A stretch of DNA of 10,783 bases from JASHVB01 sp035486135 (GCA_035486135.1 DATHNI010000323.1:1-10783); one strand, 5' to 3'; counted from the first letter of the stretch, positions 1-6,654 are shown. Notes: generated by a model not told the origin, from the letters alone. Numbers and translations: made by a program.

Positions 1-1
1 G

Positions 2-190
2 ACGATGCACCAGATGAGCCAGATCGTGTTCAACGACTATGTCGATGCGACGCTGGCCGGCGTGTTCGCCGCGCTGGTGGTGACGATGGTGGTTTACGGC
101 ATCATCCATTGCCGCAAGGCGATGGGCACGCCGAAGAGCACTACGCACGAGGTTGGCCCCGGCTTGCTGGCGGGCGCGGGCGATGACTGA
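2..190 (+). CDS. cstA: Carbon starvation protein CstA, C-terminal end (5' part outside window)
   Basis: Only the last 62 codons are present; the frame is open to the left edge and ends at TGA 188-190. CstA is a large multi-pass inner-membrane protein of the CstA/BtsT family, which imports pyruvate and has been linked to peptide use in carbon starvation. The visible part contains the family-like stretch QMSQIVFNDYVDATLAG, then one hydrophobic helix (VFAALVVTMVVYGIIH) and a basic cytoplasmic tail. Identification rests on this tail plus the next gene, a YbdD/YjiX protein that accompanies cstA or btsT in many Proteobacteria. The two genes overlap by eight bases, suggesting translational coupling. 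The in-frame ATG at position 5 is an internal methionine, not the start. Promoter and full length cannot be judged here. Confidence 0.85.
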   Translation, partial: TMHQMSQIVFNDYVDATLAGVFAALVVTMVVYGIIHCRKAMGTPKSTTHEVGPGLLAGAGDD

Positions 191-440
191 GGGGACGGCG
201 GGGCGGATAGCAATGACGGCCGGGCAGGTTGCGGGTATGCCCGGCCGGGTGCGGCTGGTCTGCGAGCGGGTGGTGCAGACCGCGCGGCTGATGGTGGGTG
301 TGCCGGACTACCAGACCTATGTCACGCACCGCCAGACTCGGCATCCGGACCAGCCGTTCATGACGTATCAGGAGTTCTTCCGCGAACGGCAGGACGCTCG
401 CTACGCGATCGGCAAGGGGCGGTTTCGGGGGTGTTGCTAA
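183..440 (+). CDS. YbdD/YjiX family small protein (DUF466), CstA partner
   Basis: This is a small cytoplasmic protein of 85 residues from the ATG at 183. The family signature is clear: LMVGVPDYQTYVTHR (about 37-50), HPDQPFMTYQEFFRERQDARY (54-74, shown only as family-typical) and a C-terminal Cys-Cys pair. E. coli YbdD and YjiX have the same order of motifs and about 65 residues. The pairing with CstA is conserved and the small protein is thought to support transporter function. Two starts are possible: ATG 183, which overlaps the cstA stop, or ATG 213, preceded by a G-rich stretch about ten bases upstream and giving 75 residues, closer to the usual family length. A TTG at 153 is also open but unlikely. 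Identity is secure; the start is not. Confidence 0.88.
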   Translation: MTEGTAGRIAMTAGQVAGMPGRVRLVCERVVQTARLMVGVPDYQTYVTHRQTRHPDQPFMTYQEFFRERQDARYAIGKGRFRGCC

Positions 441-467
441 GGATTTTTCCTTCGAACGCCCACCACT

Positions 468-556
468 GTCATTGCGAGCGCAGCGAAGCAATCTCCCGCC
501 TGACAAACGTTCGCGGCTTGTCAGGCGGGAGATTGCTTCGCTGCGCTCGCAATGAC
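468..556. repeat. Perfect 39-bp inverted repeat between convergent genes
   Basis: The left arm 468-506 and right arm 518-556 are exact reverse complements over all 39 bases, separated by an 11-base loop (507-517). Each arm carries a unit beginning GTCATTGCGAGCGCAGCG and continuing AAGCAATC, a repeat type I recognise from memory as scattered through many proteobacterial genomes. The element lies 27 bases after the ybdD stop and 13 bases from the ampG stop, so it sits between two converging transcripts. It could act as a bidirectional transcription stop or RNA 3'-end protector. There is no T-run on either side, so it is not a classical intrinsic terminator. Confidence 0.93.
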
Positions 557-569
557 CGATGGAACAGTA

Positions 570-1844
570 CTACGCCCCACGCTCCGCCGGCGGATAGCGC
601 CGCAGCAGCCGCAGCATCAGCAGCATGGCCGGCAACGCGGCGAACATGCACAGCGTGTAGAACCGCGTCCAACCCGCCGCCTGCGCCAGCACGCCGGAGA
701 ACCCGCCCAGCGTATGCACCGTCAGCGCGGCGAGCGACGACAGCAGCGCGTAGTGCGTCGCGGTGAACGCCATCGAGCAAAGCCCCGACAGGTAGGTGAT
801 GAAGGCGGCATCGGCCATGCCCTGGGCGAACGCCTCGGCGGCAACGGTGCCGTACAGCACGCGGTGGTCGCCGGCCGACACGGACAGCAGCACGTACATC
901 GCCATCGCAACGGTCTGCGCCCAGCCGGTCCATAGCAACGCGCGGCCGACCCCGATGCGCGCCACCAGCCAGCCGCCCAGCGTGATCCCCGCCAGCGTCG
1001 CCACCAGCGAGAACGGGCCGGTCGCGGCGATCGCATCGCGGCTGAACCCCAGCGCCCGATAGAACGGCGCGGTCATGATGCCCGCCATCGCCTCGCCGAG
1101 CTTGAACAGCGCGACGAAGGCAACGATGGTCCAGGCGCCGGGCCGCGCGAAGAACTCCACCAGCGGCTCCAGCACCGCGTGCCGCATGCGTGCGGTGAAC
1201 CCGGCGATCGCCTGCCGCGCCTCGCCCACCGGCTCCGGCGCCAGCAGCGTGACCGGCACGCCCAGCGCGATCAGCGCCGCCACGCAGAGCAAGGCCGCGT
1301 GCCAGCCGATGGTGCCGGCCGCGCCGATCACTCCGGTGGTGGCGATCAGCAGCGCGACACGGTAGCCCCAGACATAGGCCGCCATCGCCGCGCCTTGCAG
1401 CCGGGCGGGGAAGAGCTCGATGCGCCAGGCATCGACCACGATGTCCTGGCTGGCGGAGAGGAACGCGACCAGGGCCCCGGCGGCGAGCGACGCCAACGGC
1501 ACGGCGGCCGGGTTGGACAGCGCCAGCAGCGCCGCTGCCGCCACCAGTGCTGGCTGGATCGCCAGCAGCCAGCCACGCCGCCGGCCGAAGCGGCGCAGCC
1601 CGCCCGGTGGCAGCGTCTGGTCCAGCAGCGGCGCCCAGACGAACTTCAGCGAGTAGGCCAGCCCGATATTCGCGGTCAGCCCGATCACCGCCAGCGATAC
1701 GCCGCCCTCGGACAGCCACAGCCGCAAGGTGAAGCCGGACAGCGGCAGCGGCAGCCCGGCGACGAAGCCGTATGCCGCCATCAGCCAGAGATGCGCGCGA
1801 CGTCCCGTCGCCTCGGATGCGGCCTCCCGTCCCATGGCAGTCAT
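570..1844 (-). CDS. ampG: AmpG-like muropeptide permease, major facilitator superfamily
   Basis: This inner-membrane permease of 424 residues is hydrophobic throughout with about 12 predicted helices. AmpG imports anhydro-muropeptides released during cell-wall turnover, for recycling and in some species for beta-lactamase control. Motifs matching AmpG are GFVAGLPLPLSG (26-37), LKFVWAPLLD (66-75), FGRRRGWLL (86-94) and SASQDIVVDAWR (130-141); the last is the most diagnostic and closely matches E. coli AmpG. The E. coli protein is longer (about 490 residues, 14 helices), whereas 12-helix versions are common elsewhere. The ATG at 1844 was chosen because no upstream in-frame start precedes it sensibly; a second ATG lies three codons downstream. 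The acetyltransferase gene begins upstream on the same strand, with a 49-base gap, so co-transcription is likely. A related MFS transporter cannot be fully excluded. Confidence 0.85.
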   Translation of the reverse strand: MTAMGREAASEATGRRAHLWLMAAYGFVAGLPLPLSGFTLRLWLSEGGVSLAVIGLTANIGLAYSLKFVWAPLLDQTLPPGGLRRFGRRRGWLLAIQPALVAAAALLALSNPAAVPLASLAAGALVAFLSASQDIVVDAWRIELFPARLQGAAMAAYVWGYRVALLIATTGVIGAAGTIGWHAALLCVAALIALGVPVTLLAPEPVGEARQAIAGFTARMRHAVLEPLVEFFARPGAWTIVAFVALFKLGEAMAGIMTAPFYRALGFSRDAIAATGPFSLVATLAGITLGGWLVARIGVGRALLWTGWAQTVAMAMYVLLSVSAGDHRVLYGTVAAEAFAQGMADAAFITYLSGLCSMAFTATHYALLSSLAALTVHTLGGFSGVLAQAAGWTRFYTLCMFAALPAMLLMLRLLRRYPPAERGA

Positions 1845-1893
1845 GGGGCAGTCATGCGGCCGCCGGAGTCAGGCCGGCGCATCCAGAGGCCCG

Positions 1894-2418
1894 CTAATCC
1901 GGGGCCGGCATGTCCAGGTCGCCGCGGCCCAGCGCACGCTGCATCGACACCACATCCAGCCAGCGGCCGAACTTCACCCCCACCGCCTTCATCGTGCCGA
2001 CCATGTGGAACCCCAGGCTGGCATGCACCCCGATCGACCCGACATTCTCCGAATCGCCGATCACCGCGATCATCTGCCGCATGCCCTGCGCCGAGGCGTC
2101 CTCGATCAGCCGCACCACCAGCGCCTTGCCGACGCCCTGGCCGCGCACGTCCTCGCGCACGTACACGCTATCCTCGACGCAGTAGCGATACGCCGAACGG
2201 TCGCGGAACTGCGTGTAATAGGCATAGCCCAGCACCCCGGTGGCGTCGGTCGCCACCAGCCAGGACCAGCCGTGCTCCGTCACCTTGTCGAACCGCTCGG
2301 TCATTTCCTCGACTGACGGCGGTACCTCCTCGAAGGTGCCGGTGCCGTGCAGCACGTGGTGGGCGTAGATCGACTGGATGTAGGGCAGATCGGCTGGCAA
2401 GGCGGGGCGAACCTGCAT
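1894..2418 (-). CDS. GNAT N-acetyltransferase, phosphinothricin/methionine-derivative acetyltransferase type
   Basis: This soluble acetyl-CoA-dependent N-acetyltransferase has 174 residues, the usual size for the family. The acetyl-CoA-binding motif A is VREDVRGQGVGKAL, with R92-G-Q-G-V-G97 forming the pyrophosphate loop. The C-terminal block N125 onward (SLGF, then VGVKFGRWLDVVSMQ at 147-160) is characteristic of the Pat/Bar/MddA (YncA) subgroup. Those enzymes acetylate phosphinothricin, methionine sulfone or sulfoximine, or similar amino-acid analogues. Substrate specificity cannot be read from sequence; physiological roles in this subgroup are usually detoxification. The ATG at 2418 has an AGAAGGA-type ribosome-binding site roughly nine bases upstream. 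It is the first gene of a probable two-gene transcript with ampG. The functional link to ampG, if any, is unknown. Confidence 0.88.
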   Translation of the reverse strand: MQVRPALPADLPYIQSIYAHHVLHGTGTFEEVPPSVEEMTERFDKVTEHGWSWLVATDATGVLGYAYYTQFRDRSAYRYCVEDSVYVREDVRGQGVGKALVVRLIEDASAQGMRQMIAVIGDSENVGSIGVHASLGFHMVGTMKAVGVKFGRWLDVVSMQRALGRGDLDMPAPD

Positions 2419-2458
2419 CGCGTAGGGTCCTTCTCAGGCGGTCGGTATGGGTCTGGCG

Positions 2459-2509
2459 TAACCTCTCCCGCTTCGCGGGAATGGGATAACCTCTCCCGCT
2501 TCGCGGGAA
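2459..2509. repeat. Two 23-bp direct repeats, each containing a hairpin
   Basis: TAACCTCTCCCGCTTCGCGG followed by GAA occurs at 2459-2481 and again at 2487-2509, identical over 23 bases with a 28-base period. Each copy contains a small stem-loop, TCCCGC-TTC-GCGGGA (2466-2480 and 2494-2508). The pair lies upstream of the acetyltransferase start at 2418, so it would be in its leader or promoter region. Two copies are too few for a CRISPR array. Confidence 0.9.
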
Positions 2510-2529
2510 AGGTCGAGGCGCGTAAGCGG

Positions 2530-2635
2530 CGAGGGTGAGGGTGATCGGGTCGGCACGCTCTAACCTCCTCGCTCTCCCACGCTGCAGCGTCCCGAACATC
2601 TCCGCAGCGTGCCGACCCGATCACCCTCACCCTCG
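2530..2635. repeat. Perfect 30-bp inverted repeat with 46-base spacer
   Basis: The left arm 2530-2559 (starting CGAGGGTGAGGGTGATCGGG) and right arm 2606-2635 are exact reverse complements over 30 bases. The 46-base spacer includes a perfect 12-base palindrome, ACGCTGCAGCGT, at 2579-2590. The GGGTGAGGG-type core resembles intergenic repeats common in high-GC Proteobacteria. Placed between two - strand genes, it could limit read-through from the amidase into the acetyltransferase operon. Confidence 0.9.
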
Positions 2636-2652
2636 GTGCTGCGCACCATCGA

Positions 2653-2675
2653 CCCCCGGGTCAAGCGCCCGGGGG
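2653..2675. repeat. GC-only 8-bp stem-loop
   Basis: CCCCCGGG (2653-2660), a 7-base loop and CCCGGGGG (2668-2675) form a very stable stem. It lies 35 bases beyond the amidase stop in the direction of amidase transcription and may contribute to termination, although no T-run follows on either strand. Confidence 0.8.
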
Positions 2676-2681
2676 CAGGCT

Positions 2682-2702
2682 CTCTCCCGCGCAGCGGGAG
2701 AG
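2682..2702 (-). terminator. 9-bp stem-loop just after the amidase gene
   Basis: CTCTCCCGC (2682-2690), loop GCA and GCGGGAGAG (2694-2702) pair perfectly. The hairpin is seven bases past the amidase stop at 2710 on the - strand. It belongs to the same CTCTCCCGC...GCGGGAGAG hairpin type as the direct repeats at 2459-2509. A terminator or mRNA-stabilising role is inferred from position; the missing T-run lowers confidence. Confidence 0.5.
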
Positions 2703-2709
2703 GTTTCTT

Positions 2710-3903
2710 CTATACCGGCAATCCCAGCACGGCGGCAGCGTCGCACGCCAGGGCCAGCAGGGCGCGATCCTGGCCCGGCCCGCCGACCAGCGACAGCCCG
2801 ACCGGAGCGCCATTCACCCGGCCCGCCGGCAGTGTCACCTCCGGCAGGCCGCAGAACCCGGCGATTGCCGTCACCCCCACCGTCGCCTGCCGCACCGCAT
2901 CCTGCTCTTCCCGACCCGCGGTCAGCAACGGCGCGACGCACGGGCTGGTGGGGTAAACCATCACCGCCCCGCCCGCCAGCAGCGGACGAATGCGCGCCTG
3001 CAGCACCCGGCGGAACGCCCGCCCGGGCGCGGCCATGGCCGGATCGGTCGCCTTCGCCGCGGCGAAGCGTTCGCCGATGCCGGGGCCGAACCGAGGCCGC
3101 GTCGCCTCCACCCAGCCGCCCAGCGCCGTCCAGGCTTCCTCCGCCTGCACCGTGCGGAAGTAGTCGAAGAATCCGTCGATCCCCTCCGGCGCGATGCGCA
3201 CCCCCACCGCGCGGCCGCGGATTTGCTCCAGCTTCTCCAGCGCCGGCCGCAACGCCTCGGCCACGCCCGGCTCGGCGTTCACCCAGACTTCCTCGGGGCG
3301 CAGCAGAGGGCCCTCGGCGCCGTGGCGCGGGCCGGCCAGCAGCACCTCGCCCACCCCGGCGAGCAACGCAGCGGAGCGCGCGAACCAGCCACCGGTGTCG
3401 AAGCTCGGCGCCAGGGCGCAGGCCCCGGCGAGGCTGATGGCGCCGTAGGTGGGACGGATGCCGAACAACCCGCAATAGCTCGCCGGGATGCGCACCGAGC
3501 CACCGGTATCCGACCCCAGCGCGAAATCCACCAGCCCGCCCGCCACCGCCGCGGCCGAGCCACAACTCGAGCCGCCCGGAAACCGCTCCGGCGCGGCCGG
3601 ATTGGCCGGCGTGCCGTGCCAGACATTCTCGCCGGTCAGGCCATAGGCCAGCTCCTGGGTCTTCGTCTTGCCGGCCAGCCGGGCGCCCGCCTGCAGCAGC
3701 GCCAGCACCACCGGCGCGGTGGCGGTCGCCGGGGCGTGGGTGGCGGCCCAGTCAGGATTGCCGAACGTGGTGATCACCCCGGCGAGGTCGAACAGGTCCT
3801 TCACCGCGAAGCTGAGGCCGGACAGCCGCCCGGAGCCCAGCGGCGCACGCTCCGCCCGCGGTCCCGGAACGAAGGCGCCTACACTGTCCTCGATCGCCAT
3901 CAT
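2710..3903 (-). CDS. Amidase-signature family hydrolase, AMI1-like
   Basis: This enzyme of 397 residues hydrolyses a carboxamide to acid and ammonia, probably in the cytoplasm. The amidase-signature Ser-cisSer-Lys triad is visible: Lys35 in FAVKDLFD, cis-Ser112 in GGSSCGSAAAVAGG and nucleophile Ser136 in SDTGGSVRIPASYCG. The K-S-S spacing (77 and 24 residues) equals that I recall for Arabidopsis AMI1 (K36, S113, S137). The surrounding text, including FGNPDW, GENVWHGTPANP and FDTGGWFAR, also resembles AMI1/Toc64-type amidases, which hydrolyse indole-3-acetamide in plants. The actual substrate here is unknown. An ATG at 3936 is open, but the ATG at 3903 has a clear GAGGAAG ribosome-binding site six bases upstream, so I use 3903. 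No neighbour suggests a pathway. It is not GatA, which is longer and sits with gatB/gatC. Confidence 0.9.
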   Translation of the reverse strand: MMAIEDSVGAFVPGPRAERAPLGSGRLSGLSFAVKDLFDLAGVITTFGNPDWAATHAPATATAPVVLALLQAGARLAGKTKTQELAYGLTGENVWHGTPANPAAPERFPGGSSCGSAAAVAGGLVDFALGSDTGGSVRIPASYCGLFGIRPTYGAISLAGACALAPSFDTGGWFARSAALLAGVGEVLLAGPRHGAEGPLLRPEEVWVNAEPGVAEALRPALEKLEQIRGRAVGVRIAPEGIDGFFDYFRTVQAEEAWTALGGWVEATRPRFGPGIGERFAAAKATDPAMAAPGRAFRRVLQARIRPLLAGGAVMVYPTSPCVAPLLTAGREEQDAVRQATVGVTAIAGFCGLPEVTLPAGRVNGAPVGLSLVGGPGQDRALLALACDAAAVLGLPV

Positions 3904-3909
3904 CAACGT

Positions 3910-3916
3910 CTTCCTC
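3910..3916 (-). promoter_or_regulatory. Ribosome-binding site deciding the amidase start
   Basis: On the - strand the sequence reads GAGGAAG, then six bases, then ATGATG at 3903. This strong Shine-Dalgarno match favours the start at 3903 over the open ATG at 3936, which lies inside a tandem repeat. Confidence 0.75.
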
Positions 3917-3922
3917 GTATGC

Positions 3923-3972
3923 CCGGCCATGGTCACGGCCCAATATGCCGGCCATGGTCACGGCCCAGTATG
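3923..3972. repeat. 25-bp tandem duplication upstream of the amidase
   Basis: CCGGCCATGGTCACGGCCCA followed by ATATG (3923-3947) is repeated directly at 3948-3972 with one mismatch (A versus G near the end). The copies abut exactly. They lie 20 bases before the amidase start and probably in its 5' leader or promoter. On the - strand each copy ends in a CATA(C/T)T-like hexamer that could pass for a weak -10 box, but no convincing -35 box accompanies it. Confidence 0.9.
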
Positions 3973-3986
3973 ACAGACCAGTTGCG

Positions 3987-4002
3987 TCCGGGCTTGCCCG
4001 GA
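3987..4002. repeat. Short palindrome in divergent intergenic region
   Basis: TCCGGGCTTGCCCGGA is a perfect inverted repeat (7-bp arms, TT centre). It lies between the divergent amidase and secretion genes and could be a small hairpin or protein-binding site. No known operator is recognised. Confidence 0.6.
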
Positions 4003-4053
4003 TGCTGTCCTGGGTTTAACCAGCCAACCGCTCGCGCGGCGGCGCCACGTCCC

Positions 4054-4095
4054 GCGTCCCCCGCCGGCCGCCGCAAAAACCGGCGTCCCCCGCCG
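4054..4095. repeat. 13-bp direct repeat pair
   Basis: GCGTCCCCCGCCG occurs at 4054-4066 and 4083-4095, 29 bases apart, and each copy is closely followed by a CCGCAAAA stretch. This suggests a small imperfect duplication in the non-coding region. No function is evident. Confidence 0.65.
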
Positions 4096-4133
4096 CAAAA
4101 CGGGCCAATCCGCCCGCGAAATCAAGGAATAAG

Positions 4134-4163
4134 TTGAAATCGCATCACCGTGTGGGGCATACT
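4134..4163 (+). promoter_or_regulatory. Candidate sigma70-type promoter of the secretion operon
   Basis: TTGAAA (4134-4139, five of six matches to the -35 consensus) and CATACT (4158-4163, four of six matches to the -10) are separated by 18 bases. The surrounding stretch is less GC-rich than the rest of the window. It would yield a leader of about 160 bases before the ABC transporter start, containing the inverted repeat at 4181-4200. This is a pattern-based prediction only. Confidence 0.4.
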
Positions 4164-4180
4164 CGAACTTGTGAACCAAC

Positions 4181-4200
4181 GGCCACCAGAAGTTGTGGCC
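4181..4200 (+). promoter_or_regulatory. Inverted repeat in the secretion-operon leader
   Basis: GGCCAC (4181-4186), an 8-base spacer and GTGGCC (4195-4200) form an inverted repeat about 18 bases downstream of the candidate -10 box. It could be an operator half-site pair or a leader hairpin. No regulator gene lies next to it. Confidence 0.4.
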
Positions 4201-4315
4201 ACGTCGTGCGGCGGCCGGATCGTCCTTGCCAGCTATAGGACCATCATCCCATCCGGCGCCGCGCAGGACAAGGCACGGATCGGGGCGTGGTAGTGACGCT
4301 GTCTGAAACGCCTCT

Positions 4316-4323
4316 GAGAGGGA
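4316..4323 (+). promoter_or_regulatory. Ribosome-binding site deciding the ABC transporter start
   Basis: GAGAGGGA ends six bases before GTG 4330 but directly abuts the alternative TTG at 4324. The spacing favours GTG 4330 as the start codon. Confidence 0.7.
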
Positions 4324-4329
4324 TTGCTC

Positions 4330-6654
4330 GTGGATATCACTGACGGAACGATCGCCGGCCCACCCGGGCAGGACCGCCAGTCGTCGGCCTCGGTTCCAGC
4401 CGAGGCAAGCGCCGGCGGCAGCGGCTCGGATATCGGCGCGCCCGGCGACCTGGGCAGCCCGCGCGACCTCCCGGTCCATCCGCGCTTGCTCGCCATGGTC
4501 ATGGCCGGCCGCTACCACGGCGTGGAACTGGACCCGGCCGAGTTCCGCATGGCGGCGGGCGAAACCGAGCCCACCGCCGCCTCGCTGTCCGCCTGGGCGC
4601 AGAACTCAGGCATGTGGGCGCGCGCCGTGCGGCTGCGCTGGCGCCACCTCATGGCGTTCAACAACACCGGCCCGGTGGTGCTGCTGTTCACCGACGGCAC
4701 CGCCGGCCTGCTGACCGGCATCAACCTCGAACACAAGGTCGTCTTCCTAAAGGACCCGCGCGGCCCCGCCGCGGACAATCCGGTCCCGGTGGACGAGATG
4801 CGGCTGAACGAGGTCTGGAACGGCGAGGCCATCCTGCTGCGCGCCCAGCGCGGCCAGACCGAGGCCGATGCGCCATTCTCCTTCCGCTGGCTGATCGGCC
4901 TGGTCGGCAAGGAGGGGAAGGCGCTGCGCGACATCGGCATCGCCTCCTTCACGCTCAGCATGCTCACTATCTTCCCGCCGTTCCTGGTCATGACGGTGGT
5001 CAACAAGGTCCTCACCCACCACAGCTATTCGACCCTCATCCTGCTCAGCACCATCCTGGCGATCTGCATCCTCTACGAGACCATCCTCGGCTACGTCCGC
5101 CGGCTGATCATCCTGATCGTCGGCGTGCGTATCGACGCCAAGCTGAGCCTGCACATATTCAACCGCCTGGTGCGCCTGCCGCTGGACTATTTCGAGCGGC
5201 ATCCCGCCGGCGAGACGATGTACAACATCACCCAGATCAACAAGGTGCGGGAGTTCATCACCGGCAAGCTGCTGAAGACCTTCCTCGACCTGATCACGCT
5301 GTGCGTGCTGCTGCCGTTCCTGTTCTTTCTCAACGCGACGCTGGCCTGGATCGTGGTCGCCTGCGCGTGCATCATCACGCTGATCATCGTCGCCTACCTG
5401 CGGCCGCTGCGCGTCGTGTTCAAGCGCGTGGTGGAAGCCGAGACCCAGAAGCACTCCGCGCTCGCCGAGACGATCTACGGCGTCAAGACGGTGAAGGCGC
5501 TGGCTCTCGAACCGCAGCGCAAACAGGTGTGGGACGAGCGTGTCGCCGACGCCGGCAAGTGGCGTATCGCCTTCGGCAAGCTGTCCAACTGGCCGCAGAC
5601 CCTGGTGACCCCGGTCGAGCGGTTCATGTGGATGGGCGTGATCATGCTCGGCGCCTATCTCGCGATGGCCGACGACAACGGCTACATGGTCGGCACCCTG
5701 TTCGCCTTCATGATGCTGTCCCAGCGCGTCGCGCAGCCGCTGGTCGGGCTGGCCCGGCTGATCGAGGATTACGAGGAGATCGGCGCGTCGATCGGCCAGG
5801 CCGCGTCGGTGCTGAACCGCCCGCTGGAAGTGGATGCCGCATCCGGCGGCCTGCGGCCGAAACTCGCCGGCGGCATCACCTTCGACGACGTAACCTTCAC
5901 CTATGCCGGCACCAAGACGCCGGCGCTGGATCGGGTGAGCTTCTCGGTGCCGCCCGGCACCATGCTCGGCCTGGTCGGCCGCTCCGGCTCAGGCAAGTCC
6001 ACCATCACGCGGCTGCTCCAAGGCATCAACCGCGACTACACGGGCTATGTGAAGCTGGACAGCGCCGACCTGCGCGAGATCAACCTGCGTCACCTGCGCA
6101 CCAGCTTCGGCGTGGTGCTGCAGGACAACTTCCTGTTCCGCGGCTCGATCCGCGACAACATCCTGGCCGGCCGCCCGGGCCTCACCCTGGAAGACGCGGT
6201 GCGCGCGGCTCGCCTCGCCGGCGCCGAGGAATTCATCGAGCGGATGCCGAACGGCTACGAAACCTACATCGAGGAAGGCTCACCCAACCTGTCGGGCGGC
6301 CAGCGGCAGCGCCTGGCGATCGCCCGCGCGGTGATCACCGATCCCCGCATCCTCATCCTCGATGAAGCCACCAGCGCGCTCGACCCTGAGTCCGAGGCGC
6401 TGGTCAACGCCAACCTGCTGCGCATCGCGCGCGGCAGGACCATGGTGATCGTCTCCCACCGCCTGTCCTCGCTCACCGAATGCGACCAGATCATGGTGCT
6501 GGAGAAGGGCAAGGTGATGGACGTCGCACCTCACCAGACATTGCTCGAACGTTGCCTGGTGTACCGCCAACTCTGGGCCCAACAGACTCGTTTCATGGAT
6601 AGCCAAGGTCCCCGTCATGCCGCTATTGCCCCGACCCTCGTCCAAGGCGACTGA
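4330..6654 (+). CDS. Type I secretion ABC transporter with degenerate C39-like domain (HlyB/LssB type)
   Basis: This inner-membrane exporter ATPase has 774 residues from GTG 4330. Order of parts: a flexible Gly/Ser/Pro-rich tail (about 1-48); a C39-like domain (about 49-173) without the catalytic Cys and His of active C39 peptidases, as in HlyB-type exporters that do not cleave a leader; an ABC membrane domain with hydrophobic segments between about 204 and 450 and the loop PLDYFERHPAGE; and a complete nucleotide-binding domain. The latter shows Walker A GRSGSGKS (550-557), Q-loop VVLQDN, signature LSGGQ (654-658), Walker B ILILDE (Glu679) and H-loop His710. ATP hydrolysis should therefore be intact. 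Its gene overlaps the HlyD adaptor gene by 38 bases, marking an operon. The substrate, probably an unprocessed protein with a C-terminal signal, is not in the window. Family assignment is firm; cargo is unknown. Confidence 0.93.
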   Translation: MDITDGTIAGPPGQDRQSSASVPAEASAGGSGSDIGAPGDLGSPRDLPVHPRLLAMVMAGRYHGVELDPAEFRMAAGETEPTAASLSAWAQNSGMWARAVRLRWRHLMAFNNTGPVVLLFTDGTAGLLTGINLEHKVVFLKDPRGPAADNPVPVDEMRLNEVWNGEAILLRAQRGQTEADAPFSFRWLIGLVGKEGKALRDIGIASFTLSMLTIFPPFLVMTVVNKVLTHHSYSTLILLSTILAICILYETILGYVRRLIILIVGVRIDAKLSLHIFNRLVRLPLDYFERHPAGETMYNITQINKVREFITGKLLKTFLDLITLCVLLPFLFFLNATLAWIVVACACIITLIIVAYLRPLRVVFKRVVEAETQKHSALAETIYGVKTVKALALEPQRKQVWDERVADAGKWRIAFGKLSNWPQTLVTPVERFMWMGVIMLGAYLAMADDNGYMVGTLFAFMMLSQRVAQPLVGLARLIEDYEEIGASIGQAASVLNRPLEVDAASGGLRPKLAGGITFDDVTFTYAGTKTPALDRVSFSVPPGTMLGLVGRSGSGKSTITRLLQGINRDYTGYVKLDSADLREINLRHLRTSFGVVLQDNFLFRGSIRDNILAGRPGLTLEDAVRAARLAGAEEFIERMPNGYETYIEEGSPNLSGGQRQRLAIARAVITDPRILILDEATSALDPESEALVNANLLRIARGRTMVIVSHRLSSLTECDQIMVLEKGKVMDVAPHQTLLERCLVYRQLWAQQTRFMDSQGPRHAAIAPTLVQGD

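Noticed and set aside
469..1719. A 416-codon - strand frame overlapping ampG
   Set aside because: It is another frame of the ampG gene; the translation is low-complexity Arg/Ala/Gly and has no family motif.
2459..2509. Possible CRISPR remnant
   Set aside because: There are only two copies, the 5-base interval is too short to be a spacer and no cas gene is nearby.
2535..3437. A 300-codon + strand frame over the repeat block and amidase
   Set aside because: It crosses the non-coding repeats and the antisense of the amidase; composition is Pro/Arg/Ser low complexity.
4614..6365. A 583-codon + strand frame inside the ABC transporter gene
   Set aside because: It lies inside the ABC gene in a different frame, is Arg/Ala/Pro/His-rich and carries no motif.
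4330..6654. Bacteriocin exporter with C39 leader peptidase
   Set aside because: The catalytic Cys and His are not visible in the N-terminal domain and no small double-glycine precursor gene is seen nearby.
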